Assembly (NCBI RefSeq): GCF_003675895.1
Contig: NZ_ML014777.1
Span: 1-63,914 of the forward strand
Direction of reading: 5' to 3'
Source of the DNA: Parashewanella curva
GTDB taxonomy: Bacteria > Pseudomonadota > Gammaproteobacteria > Enterobacterales > Shewanellaceae
DNA length: 63,914 nt
Shown one piece after another: positions 1 through 10,038 of the stretch. Position 1 is the stretch's first letter; every line of letters begins with the position of its first letter. A model generated the notes under the pieces. It saw nothing but the letters and a program-made list of their open reading frames with translations, searched no databases and was not told where the DNA came from. The position numbers and the translations under genes are program-made.

Positions 1-48
1 TGAAACACCGTGGCAATGAGGACATTGAACATCAATAGAATGGCGCAT
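1..48 (-). CDS. Partial ORF at window edge, possible IS1-type transposase N-terminus
   Basis: Only the first 16 codons lie inside the window; the reading frame runs off the left end. The visible peptide contains IDVQCPHCHG, a CxxC half of a zinc ribbon placed right after the start, as in the InsA protein of IS1-like elements. Upstream on the same strand, around 107-122, is a GGGGTAGTGGGCTGC stretch that could be an element end, since IS1-family ends often begin GGTAGTG. Neither the second half of the zinc ribbon nor the other end can be seen, so this is a weak call; any small zinc-ribbon protein would fit. Confidence 0.3.
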   Translation of the reverse strand, partial: MRHSIDVQCPHCHGVS

Positions 49-223
49 GACATGCTCTAAAATAAATTAAACCAGCGTGCAACCATGATAGAACAATTCA
101 CAAAAGCAGCCCACTACCCCTTATCTTACGTTAACACAATTCATCGACATAGTTTCTAAAGCCACATCACTAAGTGAAGCGAGAATGGTACAAGCTCGGA
201 TACTTGAAGGGTTAAGACCTCAA

Positions 224-253
224 TAACAAAAAAGGTCGGCAGTGCCGACCTTT
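224..253 (-). terminator. Rho-independent terminator of sucCD
   Basis: A perfect 10-bp stem (AAAGGTCGGC at 231-240 and its complement at 244-253) with a 3-base loop. Read on the minus strand it is followed by a run of T residues. It lies 18 bases past the sucD stop codon and ends the TCA cycle gene cluster. Confidence 0.9.
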
Positions 254-271
254 AAACATTTAAGCTAGTTA

Positions 272-1144
272 TTACCAGCCAGTTTTCTCACGAAGTGCTT
301 TACCAATGTCAGCCAGAGAGCGAACAGTAGTTACACCAGCCGCTTCTAGTGCAGCGAACTTCTCGTCAGCCGTACCTTTACCGCCAGCGATGATTGCACC
401 AGCGTGACCCATACGCTTACCAGCAGGTGCAGTAACACCAGCAATGTAAGAAACAACAGGTTTAGTTACGTGGTTCTTGATGTACTCAGCCGCTTCTTCT
501 TCAGCTGTACCACCAATTTCACCAATCATAACGATAGCTTCAGTACCTTCGTCGTTTTGGAACATTTCTAAAACATCGATGAAGTTAGTACCTGGGATTG
601 GGTCACCACCAATACCAACACACGTAGATTGACCGAAACCTTCGTCAGTAGTTTGCTTAACCGCTTCGTAAGTCAAAGTACCAGAACGTGAAACGATACC
701 CACTTTACCAGGCTTGTGGATGTGACCAGGCATGATACCAATCTTACATTCACCCGGAGTAATAACACCTGGGCAGTTAGGACCGATCATGCGAACGCCA
801 GTTTCTTCAAGCTTAACTTTAACTTCAAGCATATCCAAAGTTGGAATACCTTCAGTAATACATACGATTAGCTCGATACCTGCGTCGATAGCTTCTAAGA
901 TTGCATCTTTACAGAAAGGTGCAGGAACATAGATAACAGTCGCAGTTGCGCCAGTTTCAGCTACAGCGTCTTTAACAGTGTTAAATACAGGTAGACCTAG
1001 ATGAACTTGACCACCTTTACCTGGAGACACACCACCAACCATCTGAGTACCGTAAGCGATAGCTTGCTCAGAGTGGAAAGTACCTTGACCACCAGTGAAA
1101 CCTTGGCAGATAACTTTAGTATCTTTATTAATTAAAACAGACAT
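272..1144 (-). CDS. sucD: Succinyl-CoA synthetase alpha subunit (ADP-forming)
   Basis: Alpha subunit of the TCA enzyme that converts succinyl-CoA, phosphate and ADP into succinate, CoA and ATP in the cytoplasm. At 290 residues it has the usual length. The N-terminal CoA-binding Rossmann part ([13 protein letters not shown]) is followed by the ligase part with [10 protein letters not shown] and [12 protein letters not shown]. The active-site phosphohistidine sits in [15 protein letters not shown] near residue 247. Its ATG overlaps the sucC stop by one base (TAATG), so translation of the two subunits is probably coupled. A strong terminator follows. Identification is secure. Confidence 0.98.
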   Translation of the reverse strand: MSVLINKDTKVICQGFTGGQGTFHSEQAIAYGTQMVGGVSPGKGGQVHLGLPVFNTVKDAVAETGATATVIYVPAPFCKDAILEAIDAGIELIVCITEGIPTLDMLEVKVKLEETGVRMIGPNCPGVITPGECKIGIMPGHIHKPGKVGIVSRSGTLTYEAVKQTTDEGFGQSTCVGIGGDPIPGTNFIDVLEMFQNDEGTEAIVMIGEIGGTAEEEAAEYIKNHVTKPVVSYIAGVTAPAGKRMGHAGAIIAGGKGTADEKFAALEAAGVTTVRSLADIGKALREKTGW

Positions 1145-2310
1145 TATTTGCCCTCCGCAGCAGCAACGACTTTAACTGCAGCATCAGTTAGTGACTCAGC
1201 AGCGATAATGTCAAGACCAGAGTTAGCTAGAACTTCGCGGCCTTTCTCAGCGTTAGTACCTTCAAGACGAACAACAACTGGTACTTCAACGCCAACTTCT
1301 TTAACAGCACCAATGATACCTTCTGCGATCATGTCACAACGTACGATACCACCAAAGATGTTAACAAGAACCGCTTTAACATTGTCATCAGAAAGAATGA
1401 TCTTGAATGCTTCAGCTACACGCTCTTTAGTTGCGCCGCCACCTACGTCTAGGAAGTTAGCTGGCTTGCCGCCGTGTAGGTTTACGATGTCCATCGTACC
1501 CATCGCTAGGCCTGCACCGTTAACCATACAACCTACGTTACCGTCTAGAGCAACATAGTTAAGTTCGAACTTAGCCGCGTGTGCTTCACGAGCATCTTCT
1601 TGAGAAGGATCGTGCATTTCACGGATTTTAGGCTGACGGAACAATGCGTTACCATCAACACCAATCTTACCGTCTAGGCAGTGAATGTTACCTTCTTCAG
1701 TGATAACAAGTGGGTTGATTTCTAGAAGTGCGAAATCATGGTCAGTAAACATAGTCGCTAGGCCCATGAATACTTTAGTGAACTGCTTCATTTGAGTTGG
1801 GTTTAGACCTAACTTGAAGCCAAGATCACGTGCTTGGTAAGCTTGAGGACCTACTAGAGGATCGATGATTGCTTTGTGAATCAACTCAGGAGTTTCTTCA
1901 GCAACTGTTTCGATTTCAACACCACCTTCAGTAGAAGCCATGAATACAACTTTACGAGTTGCACGGTCAACTACAGCGCCTAGGTACAACTCGTTAGCGA
2001 TATCTGTGCAGCTTTCTACAAGTATTTTAGCAACGGGTTGACCATTCTCGTCAGTTTGGTAAGTAACCAAGTTTTTGCCTAGCCATTGCTCAGCAAATGC
2101 TCTGATTTCTTCTTTGTCGCCAGTTACTTTAACGCCACCAGCTTTACCGCGGCCGCCAGCATGTACTTGACACTTAACGACCCACATGTCACCACCAATA
2201 CGTCCAGCCGCTTCAACAGCTTCTTGAGCTGTATCACAAGCGTAACCTTCAGATACTGGTAAACCATATTCAGCAAAAAGCTCTTTTGCCTGATACTCAT
2301 GCAAATTCAT
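1144..2310 (-). CDS. sucC: Succinyl-CoA synthetase beta subunit
   Basis: Beta subunit of succinyl-CoA synthetase, carrying the ATP-grasp nucleotide-binding domain and the succinate site. The 388 residues match the bacterial ADP-forming type. Visible marks are the N-terminal [12 protein letters not shown], the glycine-rich [15 protein letters not shown] of the ATP-grasp fold, and the C-terminal [16 protein letters not shown] followed by [11 protein letters not shown]. It is the first gene of the sucCD pair. The 195-base gap to sucB holds a hairpin and a REP-like repeat, so sucCD may be dosed separately from sucAB. Confidence 0.98.
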   Translation of the reverse strand: MNLHEYQAKELFAEYGLPVSEGYACDTAQEAVEAAGRIGGDMWVVKCQVHAGGRGKAGGVKVTGDKEEIRAFAEQWLGKNLVTYQTDENGQPVAKILVESCTDIANELYLGAVVDRATRKVVFMASTEGGVEIETVAEETPELIHKAIIDPLVGPQAYQARDLGFKLGLNPTQMKQFTKVFMGLATMFTDHDFALLEINPLVITEEGNIHCLDGKIGVDGNALFRQPKIREMHDPSQEDAREAHAAKFELNYVALDGNVGCMVNGAGLAMGTMDIVNLHGGKPANFLDVGGGATKERVAEAFKIILSDDNVKAVLVNIFGGIVRCDMIAEGIIGAVKEVGVEVPVVVRLEGTNAEKGREVLANSGLDIIAAESLTDAAVKVVAAAEGK

Positions 2311-2347
2311 GATGATCTATCCGTTTACTACAAAATTGAATTAAATA

Positions 2348-2373
2348 ACCGCCCATTTAACTTCAAGGGCGGT
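2348..2373 (-). terminator. Hairpin between sucB and sucC, possible attenuator
   Basis: A 7-bp GC-rich stem (ACCGCCC at 2348-2354, GGGCGGT at 2367-2373) with a 12-base loop. On the minus strand it is followed by TTATTTAATT, a poor T tract. It lies between the end of sucB and the start of sucC and could partly terminate sucAB messages or protect the end of the sucCD message. Confidence 0.5.
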
Positions 2374-2412
2374 CGCTAGGGTATTGTCTTATTTCAACCT
2401 TTATCAGATTCT

Positions 2413-2496
2413 GTCATTCCTGCAAAGGCGGGAATCTAGCGACTTTTATTTAAGTAATCTAAAATCACTGGGCACCTGCCTACGCAGGTGCGACGG
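2413..2496. repeat. REP/BIME-like palindromic repeat
   Basis: Two successive palindromes, ATTCCTGCAAAGGCGGGAAT and CACCTGCCTACGCAGGTG, ending in GCGACGG. The same plan, including an ACCTGC..GCAGGT palindrome and a GCGACGG end, recurs at 32292-32414 between csiV and ycfP. It lies between sucB and sucC, the kind of intergenic place REP elements occupy. Family membership is by shared form, not by database match. Confidence 0.65.
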
Positions 2497-2505
2497 AAAC
2501 ACAAA

Positions 2506-3690
2506 TTATAGGTCTAGTAATAGACGAGTTGGATCTTCTAAGAAGTCTTTAATAGCAACTAGGAAGCCAACTGATTCACGACCATCGATGATACGGTGGT
2601 CATAAGATAGTGCTAAGTACATCATAGGTAGAATTTCTACCTGTCCATTCACTGCCATTGGACGATCTTTAATGGCGTGCATGCCTAAAATTGCACTTTG
2701 TGGCATGTTAAGAATTGGAGTCGACATTAGCGAGCCGAATACACCACCGTTAGTAACAGTGAAGTTACCGCCAGTCATGTCTTCAACGGTTAGTTTACCG
2801 TCACGACCTTTGATCGCTAATTCACGAACTTTCTTCTCGATATCTGCAAGGCTCATCTTGTCAGTATCACGTAGTACAGGAGTTACCAGACCACGTGGAG
2901 TAGATACTGCGATGCTGACGTCGAAATAGTTGTGATAAACGATATCGTCACCGTCAATAGAAGCATTCACTTCAGGGAAGCGCTTAAGTGCTTCAGTTAC
3001 CGCTTTAATGTAGAAAGACATAAAGCCTAAACGTACACCGTGGCGCTCTTCAAAGATATCTTTGTATTGCTTACGGATATCCATGATTGGCTTCATGTTG
3101 ATTTCGTTAAACGTCGTCAACATTGCAGTTGAATTCTTCGCTTCAAGAAGACGGTTTGCAATTGTCTTACGAAGACGAGTCATAGGAACACGTTTCTCGC
3201 TACGTTCAGCTGCTACTTGAACAGGAGCCGCCGCTGCCGATGAACCTTGAGACTTAACAAACTTTTCAACGTCTTCTTTAGTGATACGACCACCAACACC
3301 AGTACCTTTCACTTTGCTGGCATCAACATTATGCTCTGCAATTAGGCGGCGCACTGATGGACTTAATGCATCGTTACTTTCTTCTTGCGCTGGTGCAGCT
3401 TCTGCAGCAGGAGCCGCTTCCGCTTTTGGTGCTTCAGCTTTCGCTTCAACAGCACCAGGGATTAGAGTCGCAATCACTTGCTCGCCTAAAACGGTTTCGC
3501 CTTCGCCAAATTGGATTTCACCAATTTGACCGTCAGCTTCAGCAACAACTTCTAAAACTACTTTATCAGTTTCAATATCAACCAAGTTTTGGTCGCGAGT
3601 TACTGACTCACCAGGCTGAACGTGCCAAGTCGCAATGGTTGCGTCTGCAACTGACTCTGGCAATACGGGTACCTTAATTTCGATACTCAT
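2506..3690 (-). CDS. sucB: 2-oxoglutarate dehydrogenase E2, dihydrolipoyl succinyltransferase
   Basis: E2 core of the 2-oxoglutarate dehydrogenase complex: it moves the succinyl group from the E1 reaction onto CoA through a swinging lipoyl arm. Domain order is clear: a lipoyl domain at 1-75 with the modified lysine in IETDKVVLE (Lys43), an Ala/Pro-rich linker around 80-105, a peripheral-subunit binding domain around 107-145 ([14 protein letters not shown]), and the catalytic domain with the HxxxDG motif in [12 protein letters not shown]. The ATG has an AAGGA site upstream. It follows sucA by 110 bases and works with the sucA product and an E3 encoded elsewhere. Confidence 0.98.
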   Translation of the reverse strand: MSIEIKVPVLPESVADATIATWHVQPGESVTRDQNLVDIETDKVVLEVVAEADGQIGEIQFGEGETVLGEQVIATLIPGAVEAKAEAPKAEAAPAAEAAPAQEESNDALSPSVRRLIAEHNVDASKVKGTGVGGRITKEDVEKFVKSQGSSAAAAPVQVAAERSEKRVPMTRLRKTIANRLLEAKNSTAMLTTFNEINMKPIMDIRKQYKDIFEERHGVRLGFMSFYIKAVTEALKRFPEVNASIDGDDIVYHNYFDVSIAVSTPRGLVTPVLRDTDKMSLADIEKKVRELAIKGRDGKLTVEDMTGGNFTVTNGGVFGSLMSTPILNMPQSAILGMHAIKDRPMAVNGQVEILPMMYLALSYDHRIIDGRESVGFLVAIKDFLEDPTRLLLDL

Positions 3691-3731
3691 AAAAAACTAT
3701 CCTTTCTATAAACGATAACTAAGTTTGACCT

Positions 3732-3768
3732 AGAAAAAGCAGTTGGATTTTTCGCAATTGCTTTTTCT
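3732..3768 (-). other. Inverted repeat between sucA and sucB
   Basis: AGAAAAAGC (3732-3740) is complementary to GCTTTTTCT (3760-3768) with a 19-base loop. It could form a hairpin in the sucA-sucB message and may set the ratio of E1 to E2 or stabilise the upstream message. The loop is long and the stem AT-rich, so the effect is uncertain. Confidence 0.4.
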
Positions 3769-3800
3769 CTATCTTATTAGCAGCTTCACTCAAAAAGAGA

Positions 3801-6632
3801 TTACTCTGCTTTTCCTAGGTTTAATGCGTCTTTGATTAATGCTTCTTGTTGACGCATATGTAAGTCAGCATAACCGCATGCAGGAGCAGCGGAAGCTTCA
3901 CGACCGGCATAAGTCAAATCAGCACCTGCTGGGATAGCAGTTCTGAAATGATGTTGGCTACAGTACCAAGCACCTTGGTTTTGAGGCTCTTCCTGACACC
4001 AAACAAAATCGGTAACGTGCTGATAATCCGCTAGAGCCTTAGCCATTTCCTCATGTGGGAATGGATATAGCTGCTCAATACGAACAATCGCCACGTTCTC
4101 AATGTTTTCTTTACGACGCTTATCCACTAAATCGTAGTAAACCTTACCGCTACAAAGTACAACACGGTCTACTTTCTTAGCGTCTAGCTCGTCAATCTCA
4201 CTAATCACATTTTGGAAAGTACCATTAGCCAGCTCATCCATTGATGAAACTGCAAGTGGATGACGAAGTAGAGACTTAGGAGACATAACCACAAGTGGAC
4301 GACGCATTGGACGTACAACTTGGCGGCGTAGCATGTGATAAACCTGTGCTGGTGTTGATGGTACACACACTTGCATATTATGGTTAGCACAAAGCTGTAA
4401 AAAACGCTCTAGACGTGCACTTGAGTGCTCTGGTCCCTGCCCTTCATAACCATGAGGAAGAAGCATAGTTAGACCACACAAACGTCCCCACTTCTGCTCA
4501 CCAGAAGATAGGAATTGGTCAATAACTACTTGAGCACAGTTAGCAAAGTCACCAAATTGGGCTTCCCAAATGGTTAGACCGCTAGGCTCAGCAGTTGCGT
4601 AGCCGTATTCAAAGGCTAGAACTGATGCTTCAGACAGTACTGAGTCAGTGATATCAATCGGTCCCTGCTCACCCTCTAGATTACGAAGAGGCATGAAGGT
4701 ACTCGCCGTCTTTTGCTCGTGTAGAACAGCATGACGGTGGAAGAAAGTACCACGACCTGAGTCTTGCCCCGTAATACGAACACGTTTTTGATCATCAAGA
4801 ATGGTTGCATAAGCCAAGTTTTCAGCCATACCCCAATCAAGCAGTTTTTCACCATTCGCCATTGCAACACGATCTTTGTAGATCTTCGCAACACGAGATT
4901 GAACAACGTGACCTTCTGGAATCAACGCAACACGATCAGCAAGTTGTTTTAACTTGTCAGCATCAATGGTAGAAGCGTAATCTTCTTCCCACATGCGATT
5001 TAGATATGGACTCCAATCAACGGCATACTTTTCCATTTGACGCCATTCTTTAACCACACACTCGCCAGCATCTAAACCATCACGATAACCGTTGACCATT
5101 GCAACCGCTTCATCAGAAGCGATGACTTGTTCTGCAATTAGCTTGTCAGCGTAGATCTTACGTGGCGTTGGATGTTTTTTGATTTTCGCATACATCAACG
5201 GCTGAGTTGCACTTGGCTCATCAGCTTCATTGTGGCCGTGACGACGGTAACATACCAGATCAATCACAACATCACGTTTGAATTCGTTACGGTAATCAAC
5301 AGCAAGTTGAGCCACAAAAGCTACAGCTTCTGGATCGTCAGCATTAACATGGAAAATTGGCGCCTGTACCATCTTAGCGATGTCAGTACAGTATTCAGTA
5401 GAGCGAGTATCTTCTTGCTTGGAGGTTGTGAAACCCACTTGGTTATTCACTACAACACGAATGCTACCGCCAACCTTGAATCCATGTGTTTGCGACATGT
5501 TAAAGGTTTCTTGAACGACACCCTGACCAGCAATTGCAGAGTCACCGTGAATAGTGATTGGCAACACTTGGCTACCATCTTTACAACCACGACGATCTTG
5601 GCGAGCTCGAACAGAACCCATAACCACTGGGTTTACGATCTCAAGATGAGATGGGTTAAACGCAAGTGCTAGGTGAACTAAGCCAGCTGGAGTTTCAAAA
5701 TCAGATGAAAAACCTTGGTGATATTTAACGTCACCAGAACCGCCATTTGCAGCATGCTTACCCGCAAATTCATCAAATAATTCACCCGGACGCTTACCTA
5801 ATACGTTAACAAGAACGTTCAAACGACCACGGTGTGCCATACCGATAACAACTTCTTTAGTAGAAGACTCACCAGCACGGTAAATGATTTCACGCAACAT
5901 TGGTACTAACGAATCACCACCTTCCAGTGAAAATCGTTTTGCACCTGGGAATTTAGCACCAAGGTATTTTTCCATACCTTCTGCAGCGTTTAGACCTTCA
6001 AGAATACGAGTCTGAACGTCTTTCCCATAGTTACCATTACCTAAAGATGGCTCAATACGTTGTTGAATCCAACGCTTCTCATCAGTATCGGTAATGTGCA
6101 TGTACTCAGCACCGATAGAGCCACAATAAGTTGTTTTAAGCGCATTAACCAAATCAGAAAGCTTCATGGTTTCGCCGCCGAAGGCAAACGAACCAGTATT
6201 AAACTCACTGCTCATGTCTTCAGCCGTTAACCCATGAAATGCAGGGTTTAATTCAGCAACAGCTTCACGCTTCCATAATTCCAATGGATCTAAGTTAGCA
6301 TTTTGGTGTCCACGGAAACGGTGAGCATTGATAAGTTGGAGAACTTTAACTTGTTTTGCATCAAGCTCAGGATCAGCGGCTCTTGCTGCAGTGCCGCCAC
6401 GACTTTCAAGTGCCAAACTACGGAAGTAATCTCGAACTTTAGAGTGTGCAACTTCTGGGGTACCGAATGCTTCACCATTTACGGAAGGAAGGTTATCAAA
6501 GACAGTTTTCCAATCTTCGGAAACTGACTGCGGATCTTCTTGATAGGCCTCGTACATCTCCTCAATGTAAGTGGCGTTAGAGCCATACAAATGAGAGGAT
6601 TCGAGCCAGGCTTTCATAGTGCCTTGGTGCAT
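3801..6632 (-). CDS. sucA: 2-oxoglutarate dehydrogenase E1 component
   Basis: Thiamine diphosphate-dependent E1 that decarboxylates 2-oxoglutarate and hands the succinyl group to the SucB lipoyl arm. From the chosen start it has 943 residues, close to the usual 930-940. The N-terminus MKAWLESSHLYGSN resembles the E2/E3-binding start of other SucA proteins. Thiamine diphosphate and metal contacts are seen in HGDSAIAGQGVVQE and NNQVGFTTS, and the C-terminal transketolase part in EPQNQGAWYCSQHH. The ATG at 6632 is preferred because AAGGA lies five bases upstream; a frame opening at a TTG at 6647 leaves no room for a ribosome site. It is first of sucAB and follows an sdhB terminator. Confidence 0.97.
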   Translation of the reverse strand: MHQGTMKAWLESSHLYGSNATYIEEMYEAYQEDPQSVSEDWKTVFDNLPSVNGEAFGTPEVAHSKVRDYFRSLALESRGGTAARAADPELDAKQVKVLQLINAHRFRGHQNANLDPLELWKREAVAELNPAFHGLTAEDMSSEFNTGSFAFGGETMKLSDLVNALKTTYCGSIGAEYMHITDTDEKRWIQQRIEPSLGNGNYGKDVQTRILEGLNAAEGMEKYLGAKFPGAKRFSLEGGDSLVPMLREIIYRAGESSTKEVVIGMAHRGRLNVLVNVLGKRPGELFDEFAGKHAANGGSGDVKYHQGFSSDFETPAGLVHLALAFNPSHLEIVNPVVMGSVRARQDRRGCKDGSQVLPITIHGDSAIAGQGVVQETFNMSQTHGFKVGGSIRVVVNNQVGFTTSKQEDTRSTEYCTDIAKMVQAPIFHVNADDPEAVAFVAQLAVDYRNEFKRDVVIDLVCYRRHGHNEADEPSATQPLMYAKIKKHPTPRKIYADKLIAEQVIASDEAVAMVNGYRDGLDAGECVVKEWRQMEKYAVDWSPYLNRMWEEDYASTIDADKLKQLADRVALIPEGHVVQSRVAKIYKDRVAMANGEKLLDWGMAENLAYATILDDQKRVRITGQDSGRGTFFHRHAVLHEQKTASTFMPLRNLEGEQGPIDITDSVLSEASVLAFEYGYATAEPSGLTIWEAQFGDFANCAQVVIDQFLSSGEQKWGRLCGLTMLLPHGYEGQGPEHSSARLERFLQLCANHNMQVCVPSTPAQVYHMLRRQVVRPMRRPLVVMSPKSLLRHPLAVSSMDELANGTFQNVISEIDELDAKKVDRVVLCSGKVYYDLVDKRRKENIENVAIVRIEQLYPFPHEEMAKALADYQHVTDFVWCQEEPQNQGAWYCSQHHFRTAIPAGADLTYAGREASAAPACGYADLHMRQQEALIKDALNLGKAE

Positions 6633-6738
6633 TTCCATTCCTTTCAAACTTTATATCAATTAGTGGCAGATACTGTAGGTGGGAAAGCGTGTTTTCTTAA
6701 TGTACAGTTTTGCTTTTCTAAAAGTACTTTTACAGATA

Positions 6739-6775
6739 GAAAAAGCCACCTCTATAGCATAGAGGCAGCTTTCTA
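6739..6775 (-). terminator. Terminator between sdhB and sucA
   Basis: CCTCTAT (6749-6755) pairs with ATAGAGG (6759-6765) across a 3-base loop. GC pairs extend the stem with one mismatch, and on the minus strand it is followed by TTTTTC. It lies after sdhB and before sucA, so sdhCDAB and sucAB are likely partly separate transcripts. Confidence 0.75.
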
Positions 6776-6814
6776 TTTTTACACCGTTATATTAACCAAA
6801 TAGCTTTGGGACAT

Positions 6815-7522
6815 TTATACAGCTCGCTTCAATAGCATTGACTTAATATGACCAATAGCTTTAGTTGGGTTCAATCCCTTAGGACAAACATCAACACAGT
6901 TCATGATACCGTGACAACGGAATACGCTGTATGCATCATCAAGCTCTGCAAGACGCTCCTCTGTTGCTGTATCGCGACTATCAATAAGGAAGCGATAAGC
7001 ATGCAGAAGACCACTTGGACCGACGAACTTGTCTGGGTTCCACCAGAATGACGGACACGCTGTAGAACAACAAGCACACATAATACATTCGTACAAACCG
7101 TCTAAATGAGCGCGGTCTTCAATTGATTGAAGGTGCTCACGAGCTGGCGTTCTTTCATCATTAATCAAGTATGGCTTAATTTTTTCGTATTGCTTGTAGA
7201 ATTGAGTCAAATCTACAATCAAATCACGAACAACCGGCATACCTGGTAACGGACGGATTTCAATTTTCTTACCATTGAAGGTAGAAACAGGCGTGATACA
7301 CGCTAGACCGTTTTTACCATTCATATTGATACCGTCTGAACCACATACACCTTCACGACATGAACGACGGAATGCAAGTGTTGAGTCTTGCTCTTTAAGA
7401 AGGATAAGTGCATCCAATACCATCATATCGGAGCCTTCTTTCACTTCTAGCGTGTAATCCTTCATGTAAGGCTTAGTGTCTACATCAGGATTATAACGAT
7501 AAACTGAAAAATTCAATTTCAT
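6815..7522 (-). CDS. sdhB: Succinate dehydrogenase iron-sulfur subunit
   Basis: Electron-transfer subunit of respiratory complex II, carrying electrons from the flavin of SdhA to ubiquinone at the SdhC/SdhD membrane anchor. The 235 residues hold the 2Fe-2S cysteines in CREGVCGSDGINMNG and a downstream cysteine, the 4Fe-4S motif CIMCACCSTACPSFWW, and the 3Fe-4S and last 4Fe-4S ligands in CHGIMNCVDVCPKGLNP. A strong AAGGAG site lies eight bases before the ATG, and the gene begins 12 bases after the sdhA stop. It is the last gene of sdhCDAB. Confidence 0.98.
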   Translation of the reverse strand: MKLNFSVYRYNPDVDTKPYMKDYTLEVKEGSDMMVLDALILLKEQDSTLAFRRSCREGVCGSDGINMNGKNGLACITPVSTFNGKKIEIRPLPGMPVVRDLIVDLTQFYKQYEKIKPYLINDERTPAREHLQSIEDRAHLDGLYECIMCACCSTACPSFWWNPDKFVGPSGLLHAYRFLIDSRDTATEERLAELDDAYSVFRCHGIMNCVDVCPKGLNPTKAIGHIKSMLLKRAV

Positions 7523-7534
7523 CTTGGCAACTCC

Positions 7535-9301
7535 TTAGTAGGTACGCTTCTTAGGCGGGAATGCTTCACGGAACTTAGGCTCCATGTTCACATCACGCTT
7601 ATTCATAGCTTCTGTATTCGGATCGAAGATCGAGTGACATAGCCAGTTTTCATCATCACGCTCTAGGAAATCTTCACGTGAGTGCGCACCACGGCTTTCG
7701 GTACGGAAGTTAGCTGCATATGCAGTAGCCAATGCCGTTGCCATTAAGTTATCTAATTCTAAGCACTCAATACGTTGAGTGTTAAACTCTTTCGAGTTAT
7801 CAGATAGTTTAGCGTTGTCTAAACGCTTACGAATCGCTTTTAGCTCTTCTAGACCTTCAGCCATTGAGTCACCGCTACGGAATACCGAGAAGTTCAACTG
7901 CATACATTGCTGTAGATCTTTCTTAATTTGTACTGGGTCTTCACCGTCTTTGTTGTTTTCCCAACGGTTTAGACGCGCAAGACTCGCGTCGATTTGTGCT
8001 TCAGTTGCTGCTTTAGGGTTTGGCGTTTCATCTAACGCTTTACCTAAGTGCTGACCTGCTGCACGACCAAATACCACAAGGTCAAGTAGTGAGTTACCAC
8101 CTAAGCGGTTTGCACCGTGTACTGAAACACAAGCGATTTCACCTACTGCGAATAGACCGGGAATGTCATGCTCTGTGCCATCTTCATTTTGGTGGATAAC
8201 TTGACCAGAAACCTTAGCTGGTAAGCCACCCATCATGTAGTGACAAGTTGGGATTACAGGGATTGGACCATCTGCTGGATCAATGTGTGCGAATGTACGA
8301 GACAGTTCACAAACACCCGGTAGACGCTCTTCAAGCGTTTCTTTACCTAAGTGATCAAGCTTCAAATAGATGTGTGGACCATGTGGACTATCAACACCAC
8401 GGCCTTCACGGATTTCGGTCATCATAGAACGAGCTACAACATCACGAGATGCAAGATCTTTTGCGTTTGGTGCATAACGCTCCATGAAGCGTTCGCCGTC
8501 TTTATTTAGAAGATAACCACCTTCACCACGACAACCTTCAGTCACAAGAACGCCTGCGCCAGCAATACCCGTTGGATGGAACTGCCACATTTCCATATCT
8601 TGTAATTGAACGCCAGCACGAGCCGCCATACCAACACCATCACCAGTGTTAATGTGAGCGTTAGTGGTAGATGCGAAGATACGACCTGCACCACCAGTGG
8701 CTAAAACAGTTGCTTTAGACTTGAAGTAAACGACTTCACCGGTTTCGATTTCTAATGCAGTACAACCTACGATTGCGCCGTCTTCGTTTTTAACAAGATC
8801 CAGTGCATACCATTCAGAGAAAACTTCAGTCTTGTTTTTAACATTTTGTTGATACAAGCAATGAAGCAACGCGTGACCAGTACGGTCAGCTGCCGCAGCA
8901 GTTCGTGCTGCTTGCTCGCCACCGAAGTTTTTAGACTGACCACCGAATGGACGCTGATAAATTTTTCCATTCTCGAAACGAGAAAAAGGAAGACCCATGT
9001 GCTCAAGCTCAATAATGGCTTCAGGGCCAGTTTGACACATGTATTCGATTGCATCTTGATCACCAATAAAGTCAGAACCTTTAACGGTGTCATACATGTG
9101 GTATTCCCAATTGTCTTCGTGTGCATTACCTAGCGCAACTGTAATACCGCCTTGAGCAGATACAGTGTGAGAACGAGTTGGGAATACTTTAGATAAAAGC
9201 GCACAGCTTTTACCTTCTTTAGAAATTTGCAATGCGGCGCGCATACCTGCACCGCCAGCACCGATTACTACGGCATCAAATTCGCGAACTGGAATACTCA
9301 C
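7535..9301 (-). CDS. sdhA: Succinate dehydrogenase flavoprotein subunit
   Basis: Catalytic subunit of complex II; oxidises succinate to fumarate using covalently bound FAD on the cytoplasmic face of the membrane. At 588 residues it is full length. The dinucleotide fold [17 protein letters not shown] is at the N-terminus, the FAD-linked histidine is in [10 protein letters not shown], and the substrate-binding arginine region is [14 protein letters not shown]. The start is a GTG that directly follows the sdhD TAA stop, so its translation likely depends on sdhD. Confidence 0.98.
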   Translation of the reverse strand: MSIPVREFDAVVIGAGGAGMRAALQISKEGKSCALLSKVFPTRSHTVSAQGGITVALGNAHEDNWEYHMYDTVKGSDFIGDQDAIEYMCQTGPEAIIELEHMGLPFSRFENGKIYQRPFGGQSKNFGGEQAARTAAAADRTGHALLHCLYQQNVKNKTEVFSEWYALDLVKNEDGAIVGCTALEIETGEVVYFKSKATVLATGGAGRIFASTTNAHINTGDGVGMAARAGVQLQDMEMWQFHPTGIAGAGVLVTEGCRGEGGYLLNKDGERFMERYAPNAKDLASRDVVARSMMTEIREGRGVDSPHGPHIYLKLDHLGKETLEERLPGVCELSRTFAHIDPADGPIPVIPTCHYMMGGLPAKVSGQVIHQNEDGTEHDIPGLFAVGEIACVSVHGANRLGGNSLLDLVVFGRAAGQHLGKALDETPNPKAATEAQIDASLARLNRWENNKDGEDPVQIKKDLQQCMQLNFSVFRSGDSMAEGLEELKAIRKRLDNAKLSDNSKEFNTQRIECLELDNLMATALATAYAANFRTESRGAHSREDFLERDDENWLCHSIFDPNTEAMNKRDVNMEPKFREAFPPKKRTY

Positions 9302-9649
9302 TTACACACCCCACACTGTAATTGTGCCAACCGCTAGATAAGTAAAAGCGGTAATAACAAAAATAAACTGCAATAAGCCACGTAATTTAGTGCACTTAAT
9401 ATAGTCAGTCAGAACCTGCCAAGTACCAATCCACGCGTGGATTAGTAATGCAATTAAGGCAATCAAAGTAAATACTTTCATTCCTATGGTGCTGTATAAA
9501 CCAGACCACGCCTCATAAGTCATCGGCGCATTGCAGGCAAAAAAGCCAACTAAAAAGAGTGTGTAACAAGCTAGGATGATTCCGCTTGCACGAATAAAAA
9601 TGAAGTCATGAACACCGCTGCGTCCAAAACTTGCTGCATTGGTTACCAT
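9302..9649 (-). CDS. sdhD: Succinate dehydrogenase membrane anchor subunit D
   Basis: Second membrane anchor of complex II, contributing to the ubiquinone and haem b sites. The 115 residues contain three hydrophobic helices, the first in GIILACYTLFLVGFFAC, the second with the haem-region histidine in LLIHAWIGTWQVLTDYIK, and the third near the C-terminus. The ATG at 9649 is chosen because it overlaps the sdhC stop (ATGGTAA, 7-base overlap) and gives the normal SdhD length; the open frame extends further upstream without resembling SdhD. Confidence 0.95.
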   Translation of the reverse strand: MVTNAASFGRSGVHDFIFIRASGIILACYTLFLVGFFACNAPMTYEAWSGLYSTIGMKVFTLIALIALLIHAWIGTWQVLTDYIKCTKLRGLLQFIFVITAFTYLAVGTITVWGV

Positions 9650-10038
9650 ACCCAAATCCCCGCTACAATAGAAACAACAATCGTTAACGCAAAAGAAACT
9701 TTTGCCGATGTTGCACCTGAGTTCAATTCTTCCCAACGCCCTGTATCCATGATCAAGTGACGTATGCCACCAATCAAATGGTAAGCCAAGGCGGTCAAGA
9801 TGCCCCAAACAACGAACTTAGCTAGAGGGTTGGCAAATAAATTTTGCAATTCGGCGAAGCTTTCTGCTGATGCTAATGAAGAATGTAACATCCACAGCAA
9901 GATGCCTGTGGCAAAAATCATAATCACACCGGAAATTCGGTGAAGAATGGACGCAATCGCTGTTGCAGGAAAGCGGATTTGTTGTAGATCTAGATGGACA
10001 GGTCTTTGCTTTTTCACGTTCTGCTCACTCAGCCTCAT
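9643..10038 (-). CDS. sdhC: Succinate dehydrogenase cytochrome b556 subunit
   Basis: First membrane anchor of complex II, binding haem b together with SdhD. The 131 residues show the family signature NVKKQRPVHLDLQQIRFP, then SILHRISGVIMIF at the start of helix one, and the haem-ligand histidine region ALAYHLIGGIRHLIMD. Three transmembrane helices are evident. It is the first gene of sdhCDAB, diverges from gltA across a 451-base regulatory region, and overlaps sdhD by seven bases. Confidence 0.97.
   Translation of the reverse strand: MRLSEQNVKKQRPVHLDLQQIRFPATAIASILHRISGVIMIFATGILLWMLHSSLASAESFAELQNLFANPLAKFVVWGILTALAYHLIGGIRHLIMDTGRWEELNSGATSAKVSFALTIVVSIVAGIWVW

Noticed and set aside
1148-1558. 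136-codon Ser/Thr/Pro-rich frame opposite sucC
   Set aside because: The composition is the usual mirror of GC-biased codons of sucC on the other strand; no start signal.
5172-5672. 166-codon open frame on the plus strand inside sucA
   Set aside because: It is antisense to the conserved E1 coding sequence, has no ribosome site and no family resemblance; a shadow frame.
8767-9126. 119-codon frame on the minus strand overlapping sdhA in another frame
   Set aside because: Entirely within sdhA codons and without any recognisable motif.
9650-9808. Upstream extension of the sdhD frame
   Set aside because: It would overlap sdhC by about 160 bases and does not resemble SdhD; the ATG at 9649 gives normal length.
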